Shown here: positions 37,011-45,727 of the stretch, one piece after another | How positions within the stretch are numbered: the first letter of the stretch is position 1 | Layout: every line of letters begins with the position of its first letter | Source: Lachnospiraceae bacterium | GTDB lineage: Bacteria; Bacillota; Clostridia; Lachnospirales; Lachnospiraceae | Reading direction: 5' to 3' | Assembly: GCA_017940415.1 (NCBI GenBank) | Contig: JAGAYR010000018.1 | Location: 1 to 64,000, forward strand | DNA length: 64,000 nucleotides | The notes under the pieces: generated by a model | What the model was told of the DNA's origin: nothing | Database searches by the model: none | The model's input: only the letters and a program-made list of their open reading frames with translations | Position numbers and translations under genes: made by a program

Positions 37011-37625
37011 ATGAAAAGAGATAATGATCAGGGAACGAGAGAACTCCTGATAGAAGCAGCCAAAAAAGAATTCCTGGAAAAGGGCTACAACAAAGCTTCA
37101 CTCCGAACCATCTGTGCAAATGCCGGAGTCACAACCGGTGCTTTGTATTTCTTTTTTGAGAATAAAGCAGACCTGTTTGCGGCGATAGTCGACCCTCCCT
37201 TGAAGGAACTGAAGGCAATCCTCATAAAGCATTTTTCCGAGGATATAGAGGAAATCAGGAAACTGAGTTCACTCGAAGAAGTCGACACGGATCACAGCGA
37301 GATAAGCGATTTGATCGTGGGACATATCTACAATAACTACGATGCTTTTTCACTCATTCTCAACGCTTCCGAAAACACGGTATATGAAAATGTGGTTGAT
37401 GAACTCGTAGACATGGTGGACAGATCGATTCCGGCCATGATGAGCCAGATCAGGGGGTATACATATGACGAGTACATGTCCCACTGGATGGCACACATAT
37501 CACTGGATGCGTTTATCCATGTTTTCAGACATGAGAGGGATGCGGAAAAAGCAAAACAGAGACTCAGAGGAATTCTGAATTATCTGGTAATGGGCTGGAT
37601 ACAGCTCGCAATGGTAAAACAATAA
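37011..37625 (+). CDS. TetR-family transcriptional regulator
   Basis: This 204-residue repressor has the N-terminal helix-turn-helix domain (about 8-55): RELLIEAAKKEFLEKGYNKASLRTICANAGVTTGALYFFFENKADLF is split over the usual TetR positions, with the recognition helix at TTGALYFFF. The C-terminal ligand/dimer domain is unlike any I recognise. GGAG precedes the ATG. It lies upstream of the ABC ATPase and permease genes, and palindromes near both promoters make it the probable regulator of the transporter. Confidence 0.93.
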   Translation: MKRDNDQGTRELLIEAAKKEFLEKGYNKASLRTICANAGVTTGALYFFFENKADLFAAIVDPPLKELKAILIKHFSEDIEEIRKLSSLEEVDTDHSEISDLIVGHIYNNYDAFSLILNASENTVYENVVDELVDMVDRSIPAMMSQIRGYTYDEYMSHWMAHISLDAFIHVFRHERDAEKAKQRLRGILNYLVMGWIQLAMVKQ

Positions 37626-37668
37626 GTCAGACATTTAACCGCTTCGCAAATCGGAGAGATCCTTTTTG

Positions 37669-37709
37669 TTGAAGCGGAAAAAAATAACATTTACATAACA
37701 CTGTTATGT
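37669..37709 (+). promoter_or_regulatory. Promoter of the second ABC transporter with TetR-type operator
   Basis: TTGAAG (37669-37674) and TACATA (37692-37697) are 17 nt apart. The palindrome ACATAACA-C-TGTTATGT (37693-37709) overlaps the -10 box, so a bound repressor would block RNA polymerase. The ATAAC/GTTAT half-sites are shared with the 36963 repeat. Confidence 0.62.
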
Positions 37710-37730
37710 TGAAAGAGAGGGAATGAAAAA

Positions 37731-38432
37731 ATGTATCTTGAGATCAAAGATGTGAAGAAAAGCTACGGAGCAGGCGGAAGTTATGTGCAGGTGCTCAAAG
37801 GTGTAAACACCGGAGTTGAGAAGGGACAGATGTGTGTAATCCAGGGAACATCCGGCTCGGGTAAGTCCACTCTTTTGAACTGTATAGGCGGTCTTGATTA
37901 TATGGATTCGGGATCTATCACAGTTGACGGCACCGAAATTTTCGGCATGAAAAACGCAGCTCTTTCCGATTACAGGAGGGACAATCTCGGTTTTATCTTC
38001 CAGTTTTACAATCTGGTCCCCAACCTTACGGTAAAAGAAAACATTCAGGTCTGCGAATACCTCACCAAAGATCCTCTTAATATGGATGAGCTTCTGGATG
38101 TGCTGGGACTTACTGAGCATCAGAATAAATTCCCGGCCCAGCTTTCCGGAGGACAGCAGCAAAGATGCGCAATAGCAAGGGCACTTATCAAGAACCCCAA
38201 ATTGCTCCTTTGCGACGAACCCACCGGTGCGCTTGATTCCGCTACATCAAGAGACATCCTTGTTCTTCTCGAACAGATAAATGCTAAATACGGAACCACA
38301 ATGCTTATCGTAACTCACAACAATTCTATCAAGAATATGGTTCACAAAGTGATCTTCCTTAAAGACGGAATCGTGAAGAAAGAATACCTTAACGAAACAA
38401 GAGTACCCGCAAGTGAATTGGAGGATCTGTAA
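37731..38432 (+). CDS. ABC transporter ATP-binding protein (LolD/MacB-like)
   Basis: This 233-residue ATPase has Walker A GTSGSGKST, Q-loop FIFQFYNLVPNLTV, signature QLSGGQQQRCAIARAL and Walker B LLLCDEPTGALD, with the His switch in IVTHNNS. It overlaps the permease start by one base. Together they form a typical two-gene FtsX-type export or lipid-associated system. AGAGAGGG precedes the ATG. Confidence 0.94.
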   Translation: MYLEIKDVKKSYGAGGSYVQVLKGVNTGVEKGQMCVIQGTSGSGKSTLLNCIGGLDYMDSGSITVDGTEIFGMKNAALSDYRRDNLGFIFQFYNLVPNLTVKENIQVCEYLTKDPLNMDELLDVLGLTEHQNKFPAQLSGGQQQRCAIARALIKNPKLLLCDEPTGALDSATSRDILVLLEQINAKYGTTMLIVTHNNSIKNMVHKVIFLKDGIVKKEYLNETRVPASELEDL

Positions 38433-41158
38433 TGAACAGAATTTTGAGGAAAAGATTTCCCAGGCAGATAAGGGTGGATTTTTTCAGACTGGGAAGCCTC
38501 TTTTTGATGATCGCCCTTTGCATGTATATAGTTATTGCTCTGGTTGATGCGGCGGAAGTTATCATCACCGGAACCGAAAAGAATCAGATTGCAAGCCGGA
38601 TCGAAGATGGACAGTTTACGGTGTTCAATCCATTGAGTGATGCTCAGCTTGAAGAGATAAGAAATGCCGGAGTTACGGTAGAACCACACATCAGTTACGA
38701 CATGACTCTTGATGACGGTTCGATTATCAGGGTGTTTAAAAACAGAGAACTCATTGATACCTTAACCCTTGATGAAGGAAGGCTTGCATCAGGAGAAAAT
38801 GAGATCGTTCTTGAGAAAAGATATTGTGAAGTACATGACATAAGTGTCGGAAGTGTTCTTTCCATCGGCGGAGAAGAATTCACCGTAACCGGAATAGGAA
38901 GCACGGTTGATTATGATGCGCCTTTAAAGAAACTTACTGATACCGCTGTGGACAGTACGATTTTCGGAACGGGATTTGTTTCACCGGAAGGTTATGATCA
39001 TCTTAAAGATATAGCAAAGACAGGCACCGAAGATCTGACCTATGCTTTTATTCTGAACGGTGTTATGAGTACCGATGATTTCAAACAGATGATCAAGGAT
39101 TTCGAATTCGATTACAGATCCGTTGACGATCCTTATTACCTGGAACTTCTGGAAGATTCATACGGCAAAAAGGACGAGATCCGTGACGGAATAAGTGAAC
39201 TGGTTGACGGAGCAAGAGAACTTAATGAGGGCGCAGGCGAGCTATACGACGGAGCAGGTGAGTTATACGATGGCACGAAAGAACTTGAGGATGGTCTCGG
39301 ACAGATTGCGGATGGAAGTGAGAAACTTTACGACGGTGTAAAGGGACTTAAGAAATCTTTATCCGTTATTCCGGGTGCGGCTGACGGTGTAAAGCCTCTT
39401 GTAAGCGGTATGTCCGATCTTAACGATGCGGTGCATGAAGCGTATGAAGGTTCCGGTGAACTCAGAGAAGGAGCCGGAGAATTGTATGACGGTGCAGGTG
39501 AGCTCTATGATGGGACAAGCGATCTCTATGACGGAGTCCTGGAATTACAGGAAAAATCCGATGAGATGCTTGATGAGATCTTCAATACCTCACCCGATAA
39601 CTTAACCGCATTCTTGTTAAAAGAAGACAATCTGCGCATCGGCGGAGCGGCAGGCGATATCGAGATCAACAAAACCGTGGGACTTGTGGACGGTATTGTG
39701 GTCATCATTCTTTTTACCTATGTTCTTTCGGTATTTGTGATCAACCAGATCAGGGAAGAAAGTTCTACCATCGGTGCACTTTATTCACTGGGAGTTAAGA
39801 AAAAAGATCTCCTTAAGCATTACATATTTATGCCTACCGTTATTTCACTTCTTGGCGGTATATGCGGTGCGGCAGTGGGACTCAGCGGATTCGGAAGCAG
39901 CTGGCAGATGTCGGATTCTTATAACTATTATTCCATTCCCGCATTCGATAAGGTTATTCCGGCATATCTGATAGTTTATGCTGTGGTGATGCCACCTGTT
40001 GTCAGTATCATTGTCAATTACCTTGTTATTAATAAGAGCCTTTCAAGAACCGCACTTTCTCTTATCAGAAATGAGCAGAAGGTTTCCAAGAGTAAAGATA
40101 TTGCTCTTCCCAACATGCCCTTTATCAAGAAGTTCAAGATAAGACAGATGCTTCGCGAAAGGCGTGCAGTTCTTACCGTAATCCTGGGAATGGCAATCTC
40201 ACTTATGATCTTTATGATGGGACTTAACTGTTACGTCTTGTGTAAGCATATCGGAGAATACTCCAGCAGGGATACACGATATGAGTACATGTACACTTTA
40301 AAATATCCTCCCAAGGAAGTTCCCGAAGGCGGTGAGGCCTGCTTTATCACTTCCCTGCAGAAGGAGAGCCTCGGATATACCATTGATGTTACCGTAATGG
40401 GTATAGATGATAACAATCCTTACATTAATGTAAAAACGGTAAATGCCAAAAACAGAATTGTCATCTCTGACGCGGTTGCAAGCAAGTACGGTGTTTCAGT
40501 TGGAGATAAACTCGTGCTTACGGATAATGCCAACGATATGGATTATGCATTTACCGTTGAAGATGTTGTTCCCTATTGCTCCGGACTTACCGTGTTTATG
40601 AACATCGACAGCATGAGAGAACTGTTCGGTGAATCGGATGATTATTACAATGCGGTCATGGCTGACCACAAGCTGGATATCGAAGAGGGAAGACTGTACG
40701 CCGTAACTACCAAGGCTGATATCGATAAAGCCTCCGGTGTGTTTGTGGAACTCATGGCACCTGTCTTTACCCTTCTTATAGGAATGAGCACCGTTATATT
40801 CTGTCTTGTAATGTATCTCATGACTTCAGTTATGATTGATAAAGCATCTTTCGGTATTTCTCTTATGAAGATCTTCGGATTTAATAAGAAGGAAGTCAGA
40901 AAGCTTTACCTTGATGGAAACAAAACAGTCATTGCCATCGGAGCACTTGTGGCGATACCTCTTGCCAAGATCATTACAGACAGGATGTTCCCCATGTTTG
41001 TGGCAAACGTTGCCTGCGGCCTGCCATTGAAGTTTGAGTGGTATTACTATCTTGTGATCTATGCAGCCATCATTATCTTCTATAACCTGGTAAGCCTTCT
41101 TCTTACCGGTAAACTCAGCCGCATGACACCTGCGGAAGTGCTAAAAAACAGAGAATAA
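38432..41158 (+). CDS. FtsX-type permease with repeated extracellular stalk
   Basis: This 908-residue permease has an N-terminal TM helix (about 20-45), a MacB-like extracellular domain, and then at about 250-390 a run of 7-residue units close to GA-x-E-L-Y-D, such as GAGELYDGAGELYDGT and LREGAGELYDG. Such YhgE/Pip-like stalk repeats form long helices. FtsX helices follow at about 415-560, then a second extracellular domain and final FtsX domain (about 765-900). FGISLMKIFGFNKKEVRKLY is the conserved loop. It ends just before a REP-like element. Confidence 0.9.
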   Translation: MNRILRKRFPRQIRVDFFRLGSLFLMIALCMYIVIALVDAAEVIITGTEKNQIASRIEDGQFTVFNPLSDAQLEEIRNAGVTVEPHISYDMTLDDGSIIRVFKNRELIDTLTLDEGRLASGENEIVLEKRYCEVHDISVGSVLSIGGEEFTVTGIGSTVDYDAPLKKLTDTAVDSTIFGTGFVSPEGYDHLKDIAKTGTEDLTYAFILNGVMSTDDFKQMIKDFEFDYRSVDDPYYLELLEDSYGKKDEIRDGISELVDGARELNEGAGELYDGAGELYDGTKELEDGLGQIADGSEKLYDGVKGLKKSLSVIPGAADGVKPLVSGMSDLNDAVHEAYEGSGELREGAGELYDGAGELYDGTSDLYDGVLELQEKSDEMLDEIFNTSPDNLTAFLLKEDNLRIGGAAGDIEINKTVGLVDGIVVIILFTYVLSVFVINQIREESSTIGALYSLGVKKKDLLKHYIFMPTVISLLGGICGAAVGLSGFGSSWQMSDSYNYYSIPAFDKVIPAYLIVYAVVMPPVVSIIVNYLVINKSLSRTALSLIRNEQKVSKSKDIALPNMPFIKKFKIRQMLRERRAVLTVILGMAISLMIFMMGLNCYVLCKHIGEYSSRDTRYEYMYTLKYPPKEVPEGGEACFITSLQKESLGYTIDVTVMGIDDNNPYINVKTVNAKNRIVISDAVASKYGVSVGDKLVLTDNANDMDYAFTVEDVVPYCSGLTVFMNIDSMRELFGESDDYYNAVMADHKLDIEEGRLYAVTTKADIDKASGVFVELMAPVFTLLIGMSTVIFCLVMYLMTSVMIDKASFGISLMKIFGFNKKEVRKLYLDGNKTVIAIGALVAIPLAKIITDRMFPMFVANVACGLPLKFEWYYYLVIYAAIIIFYNLVSLLLTGKLSRMTPAEVLKNRE

Positions 41159-41159
41159 G

Positions 41160-41188
41160 GTGACAGTGGGGACGATTAATCGTCCCCA
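41160..41188. repeat. REP-like palindrome after the permease gene
   Basis: GTGACAGT is followed by GGGGACGATT/AATCGTCCCC (41168-41177 with 41178-41187), a perfect 20-nt palindrome. It lies one base after the permease stop, and a second copy of the GTGACAGTGGGGACG arm is found at 36908. Confidence 0.7.
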
Positions 41189-41204
41189 TTCTTGTATGTT
41201 GAGT

Positions 41205-41232
41205 TTGACAGGTATTATTATATATGTATATG
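41205..41232 (+). promoter_or_regulatory. Promoter of the second two-component pair
   Basis: A perfect TTGACA (41205-41210) is followed after 16-18 nt by TATATG or TATGTA in an AT-rich run. The start codon is about 30 nt further on. This makes the regulator and kinase transcriptionally separate from the upstream transporter. Confidence 0.6.
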
Positions 41233-41260
41233 TATGTAAATACTTGGAGCGTAACCTGAT

Positions 41261-41962
41261 TTGAGAATACTTGTTGTAGAAGATGAAAAAGAAATAGCGG
41301 AGGGCCTGCAGGAAGTTCTCTACCGTGCCGGTTATGAATCCGATGCGGTTTATGACGGGAATTCCGGGCTTGATTATATCAGGACAGGTATATATGACCT
41401 GGTTCTTCTGGATATTATGCTGCCTGGGATGAACGGCCTCGACGTACTTAAGACTGTAAAAGGTGAAGGCATTAAAACTCCGATCATTATTCTGACTGCA
41501 AGATCCATGGTTGATGATAAGATTGCGGGTTTTGATCACGGAGCAGATGATTATCTGACCAAACCCTTTGATTCCAGAGAACTTCTTGCGAGAATCAAAG
41601 CAAGACTCAGAAATACCGGTGACCAATCCGGAGATCAGAACGGACACAGTTTATCCGCATATGATATCGAACTGGATCAGTCCACATATAAACTCAGTCA
41701 TGGAGAAAAGTCGGTAAAACTGTCCGGAAAAGAATTTCAGTTCATGGAATATCTGATGCTTAATAAAGGTATTATTTTATCTCACGATACCATCGCTTCC
41801 AAAATCTGGGGAATAGATGATGAGAGTGATTATAACAGCATTGCGGTATATGTATCGTTTCTCAGGAAGAAACTCAAGTTTATCGGATCGGAAGCTGCCA
41901 TAGTAACCAAGAAGGATATCGGTTATTCGTTAGAGGAAAACGATGGAAAAAAGCATTCGTAA
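41261..41962 (+). CDS. OmpR-family response regulator 2
   Basis: This 233-residue regulator starts at a TTG, reading MRILVVEDEKEIAEGL, with TTGGAG upstream. The receiver domain has acidic pocket VEDEKE, phospho-acceptor Asp in LVLLDIMLPGMNG, Thr in ILTARS and Lys in YLTKPFD. The winged-helix domain contains GKEFQFMEYLMLNKGIILSHD and ends TKKDIGYSLEE. The gene overlaps the following kinase gene by 20 nt. Confidence 0.94.
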   Translation: MRILVVEDEKEIAEGLQEVLYRAGYESDAVYDGNSGLDYIRTGIYDLVLLDIMLPGMNGLDVLKTVKGEGIKTPIIILTARSMVDDKIAGFDHGADDYLTKPFDSRELLARIKARLRNTGDQSGDQNGHSLSAYDIELDQSTYKLSHGEKSVKLSGKEFQFMEYLMLNKGIILSHDTIASKIWGIDDESDYNSIAVYVSFLRKKLKFIGSEAAIVTKKDIGYSLEENDGKKHS

Positions 41963-43136
41963 GAAATTCGTCATTGTAACGACGATAATGATGACGGCGC
42001 TGATTGCCATACTCTTGGTAGGAAATTATATCTATCAGGATTTCTGGTACGAAAGAGACATGCTCAGGCTTGCGGGTATTTTGCTGGAAGGCGAGGCATT
42101 TGATGATCAGACACCCATCAACAGCGATCTTATATTTGATGAGATAATTGAAGATGAACCCATCATATACGTTGTTGCGGATGAAGATCGTAACATAATA
42201 TCCAAGCAGATCATCGGGACGAATGATGCTAAGATTTATATTCCCGATAAAGTAATCTACAAAATGCTTAATGCCGATTCCGACAGGTATAAAATAAACG
42301 GTTATGTTTTCTCCTGCCGTTCAAACAGTGACGGAACCATATCTCTTGTTGCGCTTAAACCCGGTATGTATGACGGAACCCTCAGAAAAATCATCGGAAG
42401 AATAATCCTGATTTCCGGCGGAATAGTACTGATCATCCTGATATCATTTATTCTTTCGAGATTTGTAACCCTTCCTGCACGTGAAGCTCTTGAAAGAGAG
42501 AAAAGATTCATATCGGATGCCAGCCACGAACTTAAGACCCCTCTCGGAGCGATAAGTATAAATGCGGAAGCACTTGATATAAGCGGTAAGGACAGCGTGT
42601 ATGTGAAAAATATCCTGTCGGAAACCGCCCGCATGAACAGGCTTATCGAAAATCTTCTGACTTTGTCGAAATTGGAAGAAAGCAAACTGGACGAGAAAAA
42701 AGCTTTTTCCCTTTCTGATGTGGTGCAGGAAATGTGCCTGACTTATGAAAGCGTTGCGTTCGAGAAGGGCAGAGAGTTCAGCTTCGATATAGAAGAGAAG
42801 ATCATTCTGTACGGTAATTCTGACGAGATCAGGCAGCTCATCGCCATTCTCCTGGATAATGCCATCAAAAACAGTGAATCCGGTGGAAAACTATCCCTAG
42901 AATGCTATAAAGGAGCTTCGGGAACCAAAATCAAAGTATCCAACACCGGTCCCGGTATAAAAGAAGACGATCTGGAACACATCTTTGACAGATTTTATAC
43001 AACGGATCAGTCACGAAACAGCGGCTCGTTCGGTCTGGGGCTTTCAATAGCCAAGGAGATCGTCTCCAGGCATGACGGAACCATAAATGTGGCCAGCGTA
43101 CCTAATGAGAAAACAGTTTTCACCATAATTTTCTAA
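41943..43136 (+). CDS. Sensor histidine kinase 2
   Basis: This 397-residue kinase has TM helices at about 10-28 and 148-172 around a short extracytoplasmic region, and no clear HAMP. The H-box is SDASHELKTPLGAISIN, the N-box LLDNAIKNSE, the F-box and G2 FDRFYTTDQSRNSGSFGLGLSIAKEI, followed by a C-terminal strand. It is a standard HisKA/HATPase protein. It pairs with the overlapping OmpR-type regulator. Confidence 0.94.
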   Translation: MEKSIRKKFVIVTTIMMTALIAILLVGNYIYQDFWYERDMLRLAGILLEGEAFDDQTPINSDLIFDEIIEDEPIIYVVADEDRNIISKQIIGTNDAKIYIPDKVIYKMLNADSDRYKINGYVFSCRSNSDGTISLVALKPGMYDGTLRKIIGRIILISGGIVLIILISFILSRFVTLPAREALEREKRFISDASHELKTPLGAISINAEALDISGKDSVYVKNILSETARMNRLIENLLTLSKLEESKLDEKKAFSLSDVVQEMCLTYESVAFEKGREFSFDIEEKIILYGNSDEIRQLIAILLDNAIKNSESGGKLSLECYKGASGTKIKVSNTGPGIKEDDLEHIFDRFYTTDQSRNSGSFGLGLSIAKEIVSRHDGTINVASVPNEKTVFTIIF

Positions 43137-43159
43137 GCACACCTCAGGGTGTGCTTTTT
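43136..43159 (+). terminator. Terminator after kinase 2
   Basis: An 8-bp perfect stem AGCACACC/GGTGTGCT (43136-43143 with 43148-43155) and 4-nt loop is followed by TTTTT. The first base is the last base of the TAA stop codon. Confidence 0.88.
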
Positions 43160-43237
43160 AAATTTCTTCAATATTATTTTAATCTTGGGGTGATAGATTA
43201 AATTCGGTTGTAAGTGTCCGGTAATGAGGTACTACTG

Positions 43238-43831
43238 ATGGAGAAGATTAAAGAAAACGGCAACACTCCCAACAAGGGGAAACTGGTAAAGACATGCACT
43301 ATTGTGATCACGGCTCTCGCAATGCTGGTGCTCCTTAAGTTTATGCTTGCCTTGCACATAACATCCGTGGAAGATTTCAGGGATTTCATAAACAAATTTG
43401 GGATCGTAGGGCCCGTTGTGTTGACAATATTTCAGGCAATTCAGGTTGTAGTTCCGGTATTACCGGGATATCTGGGATGTGCCGCAGGGGCTATGGTATT
43501 TGGTACAACTGTGGGATTCATCTGTAACTACGTGGGCATTTGCGCCGGTTCCATAGCGTCCTATTTTATAGCCAGAAAGCTGGGAATAGATGTTGTATTG
43601 GCAATGTTCTCGGAAAAACAGTATAATAAATGGTCCGAGCGTATTTGCAAAAAGAGGTCATATGACAACTTTCTGTTTGTAGCAACCTTGCTGCCGCTGT
43701 TCCCGGATGATTTTCTGTGTTACTTTTCCGGGCTCATCAAGATGAACGCAAAGAGATTCATCGGGATAATACTGCTTGGAAAGCCCTGGTGTATCCTTGC
43801 TTATTCGTTAATATTCGGATTGATCAAATAA
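43238..43831 (+). CDS. VTT-domain (DedA/TVP38-like) membrane protein
   Basis: This 197-residue polytopic protein has a TM helix at about 15-35 and then the VTT/SNARE-associated domain: FGIVGPVVLTIFQAIQVVVPVLPGYLGCAAGAMVFG, GSIASYFIARKLG, and the later FLFVATLLPLFPDDFLCYFSG motif. Some members of this family move lipids between leaflets. I chose the ATG at 43238, preceded by GAGGT, over a GTG at 43214. It sits upstream of two phospholipid-synthesis genes (27-nt gap), so lipid transport is a plausible role (inference). Confidence 0.88.
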   Translation: MEKIKENGNTPNKGKLVKTCTIVITALAMLVLLKFMLALHITSVEDFRDFINKFGIVGPVVLTIFQAIQVVVPVLPGYLGCAAGAMVFGTTVGFICNYVGICAGSIASYFIARKLGIDVVLAMFSEKQYNKWSERICKKRSYDNFLFVATLLPLFPDDFLCYFSGLIKMNAKRFIGIILLGKPWCILAYSLIFGLIK

Positions 43832-43858
43832 AGATCCGATTATGGGAGAGATAAAGAA

Positions 43859-44500
43859 ATGGGAATGAAGAAACCACTCGGTTATTACAATTACACCGTA
43901 GTACTTACCTATCTGGGAATGCTGTTTTCGTTTGCCGGAATACTGACATCTTTTTCGGGAAAGTATCTTGATTCGATTATCCTGCTCATGGCAGCCGGCA
44001 TTTGCGATATGTTTGACGGAAGCGTAGCTTCAACCAAACCCAGGACCGATGCAGAGAAAAGATTCGGCATACAGATAGATTCACTCAGCGATCTGATAAG
44101 CTTTGGTGTAATGCCTGCCATTTTTGTATTCATGATCACAGGTCAGACAGTTCTTGCCGCATTCGTATCAGCATTATATACACTGGCAGCACTTATCAGA
44201 CTTGCATATTTTAACGTTACCGAAGAAGATAGACAGAGACAGACCACCGAGAAAAGAAAGTATTACAACGGAGTACCTGTTACAACCATCGCGGTTCTCC
44301 TTCCTCTTGCTTATCTCGTACAGAATAAGTTCGGAATCAGCGGAACTGCAGGGTATGTTGTAATGCTCGTTGTAGTGGGAATTGGATTCATCGCTCCCGT
44401 GGAGATAAAAAAGCCCAATATTGTTGGTAAGATCTGCCTTATCATAGTTGGCATAACCGAACTCCTCAGTGTTCTGTTCATGGGATGGGATCTTGTATGA
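43859..44500 (+). CDS. pssA: CDP-diacylglycerol-serine O-phosphatidyltransferase
   Basis: This 213-residue inner-membrane enzyme makes phosphatidylserine from CDP-diacylglycerol and serine. The CDP-alcohol phosphatidyltransferase signature (D-x2-D-G-x2-A, then G-x3-D-x3-D) is seen as CDMFDGSVAS followed by GIQIDSLSD. About six TM helices are present. Family position (serine rather than glycerol phosphate or inositol as acceptor) is supported by the decarboxylase gene that overlaps its stop as ATGA. Confidence 0.92.
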   Translation: MGMKKPLGYYNYTVVLTYLGMLFSFAGILTSFSGKYLDSIILLMAAGICDMFDGSVASTKPRTDAEKRFGIQIDSLSDLISFGVMPAIFVFMITGQTVLAAFVSALYTLAALIRLAYFNVTEEDRQRQTTEKRKYYNGVPVTTIAVLLPLAYLVQNKFGISGTAGYVVMLVVVGIGFIAPVEIKKPNIVGKICLIIVGITELLSVLFMGWDLV

Positions 44501-45318
44501 GTAAAGAGTCACTGTCAATCCTTTTCCTGTACAGGACAGTTCCGGGCAGGATGCTTCTGAAGCTTCTGGTACAGCCTGAAGTATCCAAGGTGGCAGCTCA
44601 TTTAATGTCTTCGCCCGTATCCCGGGCGTTTGTTCCCGCATTTATCAAAAAGAACAATATCGATCCGGAGTATTATATTGAACCCGCCGGAGGATACAGA
44701 TCTTTTAATGATTTCTTCACCAGGAAGATGAAGCCTGAGTATGTCAGGGAGTATGAAGACGGGATAATAAGTCCATGCGACGGTCTTTTGACGGTATTTG
44801 ATATTGATGAGGATTCCGTTTTTGAAATCAAGAATTCCCGATACAGTGTACGCGGGCTCCTGAGAGATAAGAAACTATCTGAGAGATTTGCGGGTGGAAC
44901 GGCTTTGATCTTCAGGCTTACTCCGAGTCACTATCACAGATATTGTTATCCCACGGATGGTACGGTATATGCCAATCGAAGGATTAACGGTGAGCTTCAC
45001 TGTGTCAGACCTGTAGCCCTTGAGACATTTAAGGTGTTTACGCAAAATTCCAGAGAATACTCCGTCATAAAGTCCGAAGAGTACGGAAGAATCATTCAGA
45101 TGGAAGTCGGAGCCATGCTGGTGGGAAAAATCTCAAACAGGCACTTTTCCGAAAAACATTTCAGCGTAAAAGGCGGCGAGGAAAAAGGATATTTTGAATA
45201 CGGCGGATCCACGATAATCCTTTTGCTTGAGAATCGCATCGAACTTAATGAAGAAATCTTGAACAGGGAGCCGGTTAACGGTGAGATACCCGTAAAGATA
45301 GGCGAGAAATTAATATAA
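44497..45318 (+). CDS. psd: Phosphatidylserine decarboxylase
   Basis: This 273-residue proenzyme converts phosphatidylserine to phosphatidylethanolamine. The pyruvoyl-forming self-cleavage site near residue 234 reads GGST, in FEYGGSTIILL, rather than the LGST of proteobacterial forms; Ser would become the pyruvoyl group. Other matches are FNDFFTRKMKPE, SPCDGLLTVFD, LTPSHYHRYCYPTDG (catalytic His) and MEVGAMLVGKI. The ATG at 44497 overlaps the pssA stop; an ATG at 44485 is an alternative. Confidence 0.94.
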   Translation: MSKESLSILFLYRTVPGRMLLKLLVQPEVSKVAAHLMSSPVSRAFVPAFIKKNNIDPEYYIEPAGGYRSFNDFFTRKMKPEYVREYEDGIISPCDGLLTVFDIDEDSVFEIKNSRYSVRGLLRDKKLSERFAGGTALIFRLTPSHYHRYCYPTDGTVYANRRINGELHCVRPVALETFKVFTQNSREYSVIKSEEYGRIIQMEVGAMLVGKISNRHFSEKHFSVKGGEEKGYFEYGGSTIILLLENRIELNEEILNREPVNGEIPVKIGEKLI

Positions 45319-45321
45319 AAA

Positions 45322-45367
45322 GTCCAATGAAATGCAGTTAAACCTGCGAATTTCATTGGGCTTTTTG
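45322..45367 (+). terminator. Terminator of the pssA-psd operon
   Basis: A 12-bp outer stem GTCCAATGAAAT/ATTTCATTGGGC (45322-45333 with 45350-45361) with an inner GCAG/CTGC stem is followed by CTTTTTG. It is followed directly by TATAAT (45369-45374), a -10 box for the next gene remnant. Confidence 0.85.
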
Positions 45368-45412
45368 TTATAATGGAAGCAATATCGTGATTTAGGAGAA
45401 AAAGAGAGCAAG

Positions 45413-45650
45413 ATGAAAAATACTGTTAAGTTACAATATCCACACTGACTTTGGGCGCCGACGGATCTTATAAAGATGTTGCCGGTGATATATCGATAAT
45501 CGGAACATATACCGTTGATTCAATAAACGGAACTCTTACTGTAAATGAGAAAGAATACGGAATGGTTTTTACATACAGCTACGAATAACCGATGATAAGC
45601 TGACCCTCCAGCTTGACGGTGAAAATCCGAGGAATTTTCTAAGACAGTGA
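45413..45650 (+). pseudogene. Decayed small secreted-protein gene
   Basis: A good TAGGAGA ribosome binding site precedes an ATG, but translation stops after 11 codons (MKNTVKLQYPH). From 45445 another frame reads TLGADGSYKDVAGDISIIGTY..., with SINGTLTVNEKEYGMVFTYSYE before a stop at 45586. A third frame continues DDKLTLQLDGENPRNFLRQ to 45650. Together these look like the GTYTV-TLTV-F-Y-Y-DDKLTL repeats of a small extracellular/lipoprotein domain, broken by a large N-terminal deletion and frame changes. The 409-nt gap between psd and the next gene holds only this remnant, its promoter-like TATAAT and the psd terminator. Confidence 0.65.
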
Positions 45651-45727
45651 TTTAATTCCCTGAAACTGCAGAAAAAGCTGGGGATGACTTGTTCCAAAGA
45701 TCTGATTGTTTGGATGTGGAGATAAAA

